From contig NZ_LGUE01000001.1 of the NCBI RefSeq assembly GCF_001274775.1, positions 397,435-461,434 on the forward strand: DNA of 64,000 nucleotides, in the 5' to 3' direction. Shown piece by piece: positions 47,845 to 54,995 of the stretch; positions within the stretch are counted from its first letter, which is position 1; each line of letters opens with the position of its first letter. Below the pieces are notes generated by a model, which did no database searches, had not been told where the DNA came from, and saw nothing but the letters and a program-made list of their open reading frames with translations. A program made the position numbers and the translations under genes. This stretch comes from Rossellomorea marisflavi (GTDB lineage: Bacteria > Bacillota > Bacilli > Bacillales > Bacillaceae_B).

Positions 47845-48180
47845 TCAGGAAATCCCTTGAATGATGGAACGGACATCTTCTTTGGACAGATCGGATAGAG
47901 ACCCGATTTTCTCGGGAGGCACGCCCTGCTTATGAAGGGATATGACCTGGTTCCGAATGATTTCATTAATGGCTTTTTTAGGACTCGGTAATGGGCTTCC
48001 CATCATGAGCTCTTCTTCCAGCACTTTGATTCTTTTTTTCAATTTTAATTGCTCTTGATACATATTGATGGAAAGTTCTTCGACACTCTTTTCGACAGCG
48101 ATCAAAGGATCTTTTTGAAGGAAGGAAGAGAGGAAGAGAAGAATGGATACACCCCATATTCCCAGCAGAACATACAACAT
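47845..48180 (-). CDS. Membrane-anchored coiled-coil protein with HTH-like tail
   Basis: A 111-residue protein: N-terminal membrane anchor (LYVLLGIWGVSILLFLSSFL), a helical coiled coil (~residues 30-60, ELSINMYQEQLKLKKRIKVLEEEL), and a C-terminal helix-turn-helix-like segment (VISLHKQGVPPEKIGSLSDL then SKEDVRSII). The layout resembles DUF2802/DUF6115-type proteins near motility loci. Start ATG 48180 is 8 bases from AGAGG; two earlier starts are too close. Function is unknown. Confidence 0.7.
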   Translation of the reverse strand: MLYVLLGIWGVSILLFLSSFLQKDPLIAVEKSVEELSINMYQEQLKLKKRIKVLEEELMMGSPLPSPKKAINEIIRNQVISLHKQGVPPEKIGSLSDLSKEDVRSIIQGIS

Positions 48181-48510
48181 TTTCATCACCTCTTATGCGT
48201 AACTCTCTCTATTTATAGCATAGTTTTCTTCCTAACTCTATCATCATTTGGTTCTATTTGTAGAAATCCCCAATATTATGTCAAGAAAACGATTCGAGGG
48301 AAAGAGAACCAGTACAGAAACCAACCGATTTAATGATTTTTCAATAAATTTTCGTGGGGGAGATGCTACTGTGACTGAAACGGCTAGGATACGACAAAAT
48401 GCGTTTATTGTAGGAATTTGAGTTGAGTGGTACGATATTTCTATACAATTGTCATAATATTTCGATACGTTCATACAGAAGTGAATCGTCTTTCTTGAGG
48501 AGGGAAATAT
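48181..48510. other. Intergenic region before the DUF4912 module
   Basis: No supported gene. A possible SigA promoter for the rightward module is TTGAGT (48418-48423), 18 bases, TATACA (48442-48447). A second pair TTGTCA (48449) and CATACA (48472) has a 17-base spacer but a poor -10. A strong GAGGAGGG ribosome site is at 48498-48505. The segment 48350-48410 (GTGGGGGAGATGCTACTG) is GC-richer than its surroundings, but I could not match it to a known riboswitch. Confidence 0.4.
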
Positions 48511-49194
48511 ATGCTGGAAGAAATCATCAGATTGAGGGAGCAGGGAGTTTCATTCAGGAAAATAGCCAAGGAACTTGATATGACCGTAGGAAAAGTACAG
48601 TATCAATGGGTGAAATATCAAAAGACCGTCACGGTTGGACAGCCAGAAGCAGGTTTGGACAAGAGCAGCGCCACTCCCAAAAGGGTAGGCAGGGTGAGGG
48701 CGAAGAAACAGCGCCCTGTATTGAAATCCCATCCTTCCACAGAATTGATCATGACGTTCTCAAGCTTTACCCGGATTTATTGTTACTGGATGATACCGGA
48801 AAACTGGCTCAGGCATACAAGTGAACAATTATCAGTGTCAGGGGAGGATCATCCTTTCGTACTAAGGTTATATGATGTGACGTCCATTGCATTTGACGGT
48901 CATAACCAGCACTCTCACATGGATACATATGTACCGGCCAAAGAAAATGGGTGGTTTGTGTCGGGCCTCAGGGAGAACAGGAGCTACTGTATGGATATCG
49001 GCTGGAAGCTTGAAGACGGAACATTCCTTGCATTCACACGATCCAATGTGATCCATACGCCAAGGACAGAAGAAACCCAGGAACATCATCGCCTGCAGGA
49101 CCTGCACGATTTTGAAGCCGGCAGGATCCGCACGCCGAACTGGGTTGAACACGTGAGCACCTATTCATACTACGTGAAGGAGGTCAAGTCATGA
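48511..49194 (+). CDS. DUF4912 protein with N-terminal HTH
   Basis: A 227-residue protein. Residues ~1-35 form a helix-turn-helix of the sigma-region-4/resolvase kind (LREQGVSFRKIAKELDMTVG). A basic linker follows (~45-70). Residues ~75-195 match the DUF4912 pattern: IYCYWMIPENW, FVLRLYDVTSIAFDGHN, GWFVSGLRENRSYCMDIGW, and FTRSNVIHTPR. The DUF4912 fold is not functionally defined, but its genes occur next to glucan-type glycosyltransferases and GH57 proteins in other Firmicutes, to my knowledge. It overlaps the next gene by ATGA, so it is the first gene of a coupled module. Confidence 0.82.
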   Translation: MLEEIIRLREQGVSFRKIAKELDMTVGKVQYQWVKYQKTVTVGQPEAGLDKSSATPKRVGRVRAKKQRPVLKSHPSTELIMTFSSFTRIYCYWMIPENWLRHTSEQLSVSGEDHPFVLRLYDVTSIAFDGHNQHSHMDTYVPAKENGWFVSGLRENRSYCMDIGWKLEDGTFLAFTRSNVIHTPRTEETQEHHRLQDLHDFEAGRIRTPNWVEHVSTYSYYVKEVKS

Positions 49195-51392
49195 ACCAGA
49201 TCACCTATCCAGCATTCAATGAGTCCATCCTATCGGGCTGGAACACCCCTCAAGGGAGGGAGGGATGCATCACCTCGATCCTGATGGAAACGGGAGCTCT
49301 TCTGTCATCAAAACATCGCAATCTCGTCGTCGTGAACCCCTTGGTCTTCCCGATCTGTTCAAGTGATGACTTCCAGGCAGAAGCCGACAGCCTGATCCAA
49401 AAAAAGCTTCTTGAACAAGGAGAAAGCGGGAAATGGCAGCAGATCTTCACGATGTGGAGCATGTATGATGGAAATCTTATCAACGTATGGCGGGAACTTG
49501 TAATGGAGGACGGACTGACTGTGGTCCCGACTACGGTCAATCCCCTGCCCCTTACACATTACAGGACATCCATGGCAATCGATCTCCAGATTCGATTGAG
49601 TGTCAGCTTGATGAAGCGATACCTCGACCATCAAGCCACCTGGTTCTGGATGCCTCAGGCTGCATATATTCCCGGTATAGATACGTACCTGATCAAAAAC
49701 CATATCCACACCTCCCTCATCTCAGGCCGTTCATTTGATCATAGTGAAAAAGAAGGATCGGGGGATATGCTCCGGACCCCGCGTGGATTGCATCTCATTC
49801 CTGTGGATGAAGGGGATGGTTCCCTGGAAATGAGACAGATACCGTCCTATTATGAATCATCGGAATCTGTCCTTGCGAGGGTGGAGTTCGGTTACAATGG
49901 GTCGGAGCGGAATGAGCAGATTCTATCCGACGAGGCCATCAGGCAGCTGCCGCTCCTGCATCGAATGGAAGCCACCATCGAAGCTCACTTGCGTGGGTAT
50001 GGTGAAGATCTTAATCTTATCCATCTTGTGAGAGAGTGGATGGCTGCCATCGACAGAGTGATGCAGGGGAGGGATGCCGAACCTGATCAGTTTGAGATGT
50101 GCCGACGTTTCATTGAAACCCAAGTGGAAAAGCACTCATTCTTCAAGCAACGAGAGATCCTCATCCCGTATCCACGCGTAGAAGATATTTCAGGTACACT
50201 GCTTGTGGAAGGAGGCAAGGAGGAGAAACAGGGCTCTGTCCTGATCCTTTCCTGGGAGTACCCGCCCAATGTGGTAGGCGGGCTTTCAAGACATGTGCAT
50301 GATCTTGCCACCACTTTTGCCAAAAAGGGGAGGGGCGTCCACGTATTGACAGCCCGCACTCCGGGAATGCTTCCATATGAAAAAGTCGACGGAGTGGAGA
50401 TCCACCGGGTCCATCCTCTCCATCCTTATGAAGATGATTTCTTCAAGTGGGTCATCGATTTGAATCATGCTTTCATCCGCTATGCCGGGGAATTGATGAC
50501 GCACGAACATATCACCCTCCTCCACGCTCACGATTGGATCGTCGGAACGGCTGCACGCCATCTCAAATCGACCAGGGACCTCCCGCTGATCACAACCATC
50601 CATGCGACGGAACACGGGAGAAATCACGGAATCCATACTGATCTTCAGCGGAAAATCCATGAAGAAGAAGAGAGGCTGACCAGGGATTCCGATCATGTGA
50701 TCGTATGCAGTGATCACATGAAGGAGGAAGTGAAAAATCTCTTTCCGGCGGCGGAGGCGTGCGCGGTCATACCGAATGGAGTCGATCTCGATCATGGGTC
50801 TGAACCGGAAACATCCAACGACGATGGCTACTTCTTTGCAATTGGCAGGATGGTCAGCGAGAAGGGGTTTGAAACGATCATCCATACAGCTGCCAGGATG
50901 AAGGAGGAAGAGCGAGATTTCTCCGTGGTGATTGCAGGCAAGGGCCCACTTCTCGATGATTACAGGATTCGCGTAGGGGAAGCCGGACTGTCGGGAATGA
51001 TCAACTTCGTCGGTTTCATATCGGATGAAGAACGAAACCGCTACTTGAGAGGGTGCCGGGCCGTGCTTTTCCCTAGTCTCTATGAGCCTTTTGGGATCGT
51101 AGCCCTTGAGGCCATGGCGCATAAGAAAATGGTCATTGCCTCGAACACAGGAGGATTGAAAACAATTGTGAAGCATGAACAGACCGGGCTTTTATTCCAG
51201 CCGGAGGATGCTGATGATCTGTATGGTCAGGTCCTGCGGGTCATGGAAAACCGTCAACAGGCCGAGGAGTGGGGGCGAAACGGTCATAAGCTGGCAGAAA
51301 GCATGTTCAGCTGGGAACGAATTGCTGAATTGACCTGGCAGATTTATGAGGATGTGAGATTGGAAGCGAAAGTGGCAGGTGGTGCGCAATGA
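49191..51392 (+). CDS. GH57-like/GT4 fusion glycosyltransferase
   Basis: A 733-residue two-part protein. Residues ~350-725 are a GT-B glycosyltransferase of family GT4: ILSWEYPPNVVGGLSRHVHDL donor/acceptor N-domain, VIPNGVDL, AIGRMVSEKGF, and the EX7E motif E632/E640 in YEPFGIVALEAMA. Residues ~1-330 resemble the GH57/DUF1957 barrel, with VWRELVMEDGLTVVPTTVNP and WFWMPQAAYIPGID (151-164); where active members have Pro-Glu, this one has Pro155-Gln156, so the glycosidase site is probably dead. No signal peptide. It likely builds a cytoplasmic glucan or glycoconjugate. Its stop overlaps the next ATG. Confidence 0.83.
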   Translation: MNQITYPAFNESILSGWNTPQGREGCITSILMETGALLSSKHRNLVVVNPLVFPICSSDDFQAEADSLIQKKLLEQGESGKWQQIFTMWSMYDGNLINVWRELVMEDGLTVVPTTVNPLPLTHYRTSMAIDLQIRLSVSLMKRYLDHQATWFWMPQAAYIPGIDTYLIKNHIHTSLISGRSFDHSEKEGSGDMLRTPRGLHLIPVDEGDGSLEMRQIPSYYESSESVLARVEFGYNGSERNEQILSDEAIRQLPLLHRMEATIEAHLRGYGEDLNLIHLVREWMAAIDRVMQGRDAEPDQFEMCRRFIETQVEKHSFFKQREILIPYPRVEDISGTLLVEGGKEEKQGSVLILSWEYPPNVVGGLSRHVHDLATTFAKKGRGVHVLTARTPGMLPYEKVDGVEIHRVHPLHPYEDDFFKWVIDLNHAFIRYAGELMTHEHITLLHAHDWIVGTAARHLKSTRDLPLITTIHATEHGRNHGIHTDLQRKIHEEEERLTRDSDHVIVCSDHMKEEVKNLFPAAEACAVIPNGVDLDHGSEPETSNDDGYFFAIGRMVSEKGFETIIHTAARMKEEERDFSVVIAGKGPLLDDYRIRVGEAGLSGMINFVGFISDEERNRYLRGCRAVLFPSLYEPFGIVALEAMAHKKMVIASNTGGLKTIVKHEQTGLLFQPEDADDLYGQVLRVMENRQQAEEWGRNGHKLAESMFSWERIAELTWQIYEDVRLEAKVAGGAQ

Positions 51393-52399
51393 AGGCGGTC
51401 ATTCTTGCAGGTGGGGAAGGGCGAAGACTGCGCCCATATACCCTTACGGTACCAAAACCGATGGTGCCGATCCTGAATAAGCCGCTACTGGAGTACACAA
51501 TCGATCTCTTGAAGTCTCAAGGAATAAGGGATATCGTGATCACCACCTGCTACAAAGCGGATACGATCCGCTCCCACTTCAAAGATGGGCGCAGACACGG
51601 TGTAAGCATATCGTACCTGGAGGAACCGTTCCCCCTTGGGACTGCGGGAGGTCTCTTCCGTGCCCGGGTGCGGTTCAAGGAACCCATCCTGGTCATGAGC
51701 GGTGATGCTTTCACTGACCTCAAGCTTCAGGATGTCATCTCGTATCATTTCCGGAAAAAGGCCCGCATGACCCTGGTCACCAAGGAGGTCAGCAATCCAG
51801 CCGGTTACGGGGTGTGCCACACGGACAGCATGGGAAGACTGATTGAATTCAGGGAAAAACCTGAAAACTGGATCGGTGATGAAGTCAATACCGGCATCTA
51901 TGTCTTGGATCCGATCCTCCTGGATGAGTATCACCGGGAAGGACAGGTGGACTTCAGCAAGGATTTGATTCCGGAGCTCCTTGCTTCCGATGAGAGGGTG
52001 TTTGCTTACAGAACGAACGCATACTGGCGGGATATCGGAAGTCCCGATCAATATAAGCATGCCAGGGAAGATGTTATGGCAGGGACGATCGCCGCCCCTT
52101 TTCTCAGTGACCTGTCCATGAAAGGAGAGCCGTTCATGACCAAAATACGCGTTTCCTGTCCCAAAAAGAAAAAACCGATCGTGTTCGCAAAATTGATGGA
52201 AACGGTCCCTTCTTTTTGGAGCAGTGGGGAAGTGGTATTCAGGGATCAGGGCGGGGGCAGGACCAAAATCATTAATGACCCGGAACGAGGATTCATCATT
52301 TACTCAAAAGCCCAGCGAAAACAACAATCGAAGAAACTGGCCGAATACTATGGAGAGAAAATAAAAAATATGGCTAAAGGTGTCGAAGCATATGAATGA
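51389..52399 (+). CDS. Sugar-phosphate nucleotidyltransferase with unusual C-terminal tail
   Basis: A 336-residue protein. Residues 1-235 are a typical NTP-transferase: AVILAGGEGRRLRPYTLTVP with the following KP lysine, PLGTAGGL, VMSGDAFTDL (metal Asp), GYGVC, EFREKPE, NTGIYVLDP, and YWRDIGSPDQY. This makes NDP-sugars such as GDP-mannose or NDP-glucose. Residues ~240-336 replace the usual hexapeptide domain; the pattern VSCPKKKKPIVFAKLME ... RTKIINDPERGFIIYSKAQR ... KKLAEYYGEKI resembles the last domain of phosphohexomutases. The product probably feeds the adjacent glycosyltransferase, with which it overlaps by ATGA. Confidence 0.85.
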   Translation: MKAVILAGGEGRRLRPYTLTVPKPMVPILNKPLLEYTIDLLKSQGIRDIVITTCYKADTIRSHFKDGRRHGVSISYLEEPFPLGTAGGLFRARVRFKEPILVMSGDAFTDLKLQDVISYHFRKKARMTLVTKEVSNPAGYGVCHTDSMGRLIEFREKPENWIGDEVNTGIYVLDPILLDEYHREGQVDFSKDLIPELLASDERVFAYRTNAYWRDIGSPDQYKHAREDVMAGTIAAPFLSDLSMKGEPFMTKIRVSCPKKKKPIVFAKLMETVPSFWSSGEVVFRDQGGGRTKIINDPERGFIIYSKAQRKQQSKKLAEYYGEKIKNMAKGVEAYE

Positions 52400-52967
52400 G
52401 TATAATCGGACATTTCATATACAGGGGATCGCATGGGACTCCGGAAAGAACCGTACCCTTGACAGGGGAAAGGAATGTGTCGTGAATGGGATCGGTGTGT
52501 CGGTGGAAGGGAATGGCGAGGAATGGGGAGAATCCCTTTCGTTCCGCCTCCAGAATACAACGGATAAGTCCAGGAAGCTGAAGGTGTTTTTCTTGGTGGA
52601 ATGGCTCTCCTGCAAAGAAGATACTATTGGTATCGTATCCTTCGGAAAGGACATCTTTTGGAATTATGGCGGGAGGAATCTCGCTGCGACGAATATCGTA
52701 TCATCAGCGGATTCCGTGAAAAAGACCATCTATCCCTTGAATTTGAAGGGTCTGCAATTATGGAGGAAATCCCTGAAGGAAGGCAGTTTGTACTACTACC
52801 CCATCACCAACGGCCAGAATATGATGGTCTACATGCTGGACTTTTCCATGGACCCATTCGAACGGAAGAATGGGAGTGTTTATGGAATCGAAGGAGCCTT
52901 GAAGGAAGAGGTAATAAATTTGGATGAGAGAATGAAAAACAGACTAGCATTTCCCTCAGAAAAGTGA
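52392..52967 (+). CDS. Uncharacterised protein of the glycosyltransferase module
   Basis: I do not recognise this 191-residue protein. It has no signal peptide or membrane segment and reads as mostly beta strands (SLSFRLQNTTDKSRKLKVFF, GSLYYYPITNGQNMMVYMLD), suggesting a jelly-roll or beta-sandwich. The ATG at 52392 overlaps the previous stop by 8 bases, implying translational coupling. Its only clue is context: fourth gene after DUF4912, GT4 fusion and nucleotidyltransferase. A carbohydrate-binding role is possible. Confidence 0.7.
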   Translation: MNEYNRTFHIQGIAWDSGKNRTLDRGKECVVNGIGVSVEGNGEEWGESLSFRLQNTTDKSRKLKVFFLVEWLSCKEDTIGIVSFGKDIFWNYGGRNLAATNIVSSADSVKKTIYPLNLKGLQLWRKSLKEGSLYYYPITNGQNMMVYMLDFSMDPFERKNGSVYGIEGALKEEVINLDERMKNRLAFPSEK

Positions 52968-53024
52968 TATTATAGAAAAGTCGTATGATGAGAAGAACAT
53001 GTTAATGTTTGGAGGGAAATTATA

Positions 53025-53174
53025 ATGCGTGTAAACATTACTTTAGCTTGCACAGAAACTGGTGAGCGTAACTATATTACAACGAAGAACAAGCGTAACA
53101 ATCCAGACCGTCTTGAGCTAAAAAAATACTGCCCGAAATTGAAGCGTGTTACATTGCACCGTGAAACAAAATAA
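53025..53174 (+). CDS. rpmG: Ribosomal protein bL33, zinc-free type
   Basis: A 49-residue bL33 of the large subunit, starting [20 protein letters not shown] and ending [10 protein letters not shown]. Both CxxC zinc pairs are broken (CTET instead of CxxC, and YCPK), which marks the C-minus form that does not need zinc. GGAGGGA precedes the ATG. A terminator follows. Confidence 0.95.
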   Translation: MRVNITLACTETGERNYITTKNKRNNPDRLELKKYCPKLKRVTLHRETK

Positions 53175-53181
53175 TGTAAGG

Positions 53182-53220
53182 AAAGAGACCGGATCCCAAA
53201 AGGATGCGGTCTCTTTTTTT
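53182..53220 (+). terminator. Intrinsic terminator after rpmG
   Basis: AAAGAGACCG pairs with CGGTCTCTTT, with an inner ATCC/GGAT stem, followed by T. Confidence 0.88.
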
Positions 53221-53312
53221 ACCTGAACCAATGGGTACCTTGCATGAGACGGGTGTTCTTCACAACAAGATTCTATATAATGAAGGTACAACATACAGGA
53301 AGGAGTGGGACC

Positions 53313-53876
53313 ATGAAGCAAATCATGAGGGAAAGGCAGCTTGAGAAGCTTGCGAACATCCCATTCGCCACGGGGAAACAAAAAGGGTATAGGATCGAAC
53401 AGAACCTGTTTACTTCCGGCGATTGGACCGGCAGCAGGGTGATTGCCGTCACCGTATCCAAACCACCGGAGATCGATACATGGGGGATCGTGAAACGGGG
53501 ATGGGAAGAAGGAAAGATCATGGTCGTGCCAAGGTGCCTGCCTAAGACGAGGGGGATGGATTTCTATGCCCTGAACGACTTCGGAGAACTTGAACAAGTC
53601 TATTACGGACTCTACGAACCGAGGACGAAAGAGGCTGAACCGATTGCTTTGGATGAGATCGACCTGATGATCGTTCCGGGACTTGCCTTCACTACCGATG
53701 GATATCGCCTCGGTTTTGGCGGGGGCTATTACGACCGGATCCTGACGGGATACAAAGGGACGACCATCTCACTGGCAGCAGACGAACAGCTGGTTGCGGA
53801 AGTCCCGGTTGAGTCATTTGATCTCCCTGTCCAAAAGATCGTCACAGAATCCGGGATCATCCACTGTGGGGATTGA
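53313..53876 (+). CDS. yqgN: 5-formyltetrahydrofolate cyclo-ligase
   Basis: A 187-residue MTHFS enzyme converting 5-formyl-THF to 5,10-methenyl-THF with ATP, which returns folate to the one-carbon pool. The family signature is visible as PGLAFTTDGYRLGFGGGYYD (~residues 125-144); the N-terminal basic REL-like segment and the ATP-binding VPRCLPKTRGMDFY are present. ATG 53313 follows GAAGGAG; the longer frame from 53244 has no ribosome site. Its 3' end overlaps the DUF92 gene. Confidence 0.93.
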   Translation: MKQIMRERQLEKLANIPFATGKQKGYRIEQNLFTSGDWTGSRVIAVTVSKPPEIDTWGIVKRGWEEGKIMVVPRCLPKTRGMDFYALNDFGELEQVYYGLYEPRTKEAEPIALDEIDLMIVPGLAFTTDGYRLGFGGGYYDRILTGYKGTTISLAADEQLVAEVPVESFDLPVQKIVTESGIIHCGD

Positions 53877-54651
53877 ATTCATCCTATCATTCATAGGGAT
53901 CGTGGCTGGAGCAGCGGCAGGCTGGAAGTTGAAATTCCTGACCGCCTCAGGTGCCGGGATGGCCTTCTTGGTTGGTTCCTTGATTGTACTCGGTAGCAAC
54001 ATTCAAGGCCTGATGCTCTTATTCCTCTTCTTCATCACTTCTTCTTTGTTTTCTGCTTTTAGAAAAGAAGAAAAGGCGGGTGTAGAAGAAAAACTGGCCA
54101 AGTCGTCAACCCGGGATTGGGAGCAGGTTGCGGCAAACGGTGGGGTCCCGGCACTATTTGCCATCCTGGCCCTCTGGACGGGTGATGCTATGTGGATCTT
54201 GGGATTTGCTGCATCCATCGCCGCTGCCAATTCCGATACGTGGGCTTCTGAAATCGGACCCCTGTCGAAAGAGACGCCCCGTCACTTCCTCACCTTATCG
54301 AAGGTGGAGAGGGGAACCTCAGGCGGTGTTTCCATCATCGGTACCGGTGCATCAGCCGGGGGTGCCTTGTTGATCGGTGGAGCTTCTCTCCTCCTCTTTC
54401 CTGGCATCTCCATTGGGGAAGCGGCAGTGATTGTAGCCGCAGGCTTTTTGGGTAGTGTTTTTGACACGGTGATCGGAGGGACGATCCAATCCCGCTCGGT
54501 GTGCCCTGAATGCGGCCTGGAAACGGAAGCTCGGGCACATTGCGGCAGCGCTACGGTACATACAGGGGGAATACCCTGGATGACCAATGAAATGGTGAAT
54601 TTCCTTTCCTGTCTCCTTGCCGGCATGCTACCGGTGTTATTTTTCTGGTGA
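53863..54651 (+). CDS. DUF92 family membrane protein
   Basis: A 262-residue membrane protein with about six to seven segments and the DUF92 signature: AANSDTWASEIGPLSKETPRHFLT, GTSGGVSIIGTGAS, and a late GGTIQSRSVCPECG. Related plant proteins act on phytyl phosphate (VTE6), so a prenyl-phosphate kinase role is possible but unproven here. The best start is GTG 53863 inside the yqgN 3' end; there is no clear ribosome site, so the N-terminus is uncertain. Confidence 0.8.
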   Translation, partial: TVGIEFILSFIGIVAGAAAGWKLKFLTASGAGMAFLVGSLIVLGSNIQGLMLLFLFFITSSLFSAFRKEEKAGVEEKLAKSSTRDWEQVAANGGVPALFAILALWTGDAMWILGFAASIAAANSDTWASEIGPLSKETPRHFLTLSKVERGTSGGVSIIGTGASAGGALLIGGASLLLFPGISIGEAAVIVAAGFLGSVFDTVIGGTIQSRSVCPECGLETEARAHCGSATVHTGGIPWMTNEMVNFLSCLLAGMLPVLFFW

Positions 54652-54714
54652 AAATGAAAAGTTCTGGCATAAGTTCAACCGTATTCATCCAAACTATCAT
54701 CAGGAGGGATCAAG

Positions 54715-54891
54715 ATGAACGGATGGATGAAATGGTTGATAGCAGGACTTGTCTTATTCATGCTTGTTCCCAATCGTTACAGATTGCTTAACCTCATCCT
54801 CGGAAGCAGCTTCCTGAGGAAATGGGCGGTCAGGTGGACGATGGGGATACCGGCAATTCGCTCAAAGTTCATACAGAGTACATTCCGGTAA
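54715..54891 (+). CDS. yqgO: Small membrane protein, YqgO-like
   Basis: A 58-residue ORF: a hydrophobic segment (WMKWLIAGLVLFMLVP) then a basic amphipathic tail (RWTMGIPAIRSKFIQ). CAGGAGGGA lies 6 bases before the ATG. Position between the DUF92 gene and yqgP matches the small yqgO of B. subtilis; sequence identity to it was not verified. Function is unknown. Confidence 0.65.
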   Translation: MNGWMKWLIAGLVLFMLVPNRYRLLNLILGSSFLRKWAVRWTMGIPAIRSKFIQSTFR

Positions 54892-54897
54892 TGCATG

Positions 54898-54925
54898 GCC
54901 CGTATCCAGTGGATACGGGCTTTTC
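54898..54925 (+). terminator. Intrinsic terminator after yqgO
   Basis: GCCCGTATCC pairs with GGATACGGGC around AGT, then TTTTC. Confidence 0.88.
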
Positions 54926-54995
54926 TATTTCTTTATATTCCTCTGTCCGGTATAGTATGGGTAACATCTATACTTAATGAAAGTAGTGAAGGCGA

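Noticed and set aside
48049-48333. A 94-residue plus-strand ORF before the DUF4912 module
   Set aside because: It is largely antisense to the anchored coiled-coil gene at 47845-48180 and has no ribosome site.
48350-48410. Segment before the DUF4912 gene considered as a riboswitch
   Set aside because: I could not match it to any known aptamer core, and no terminator/antiterminator pair is evident.
50286-51176. A 296-residue minus-strand ORF
   Set aside because: It is fully antisense to the GT4 domain, whose motifs are clear; no ribosome site or family match.
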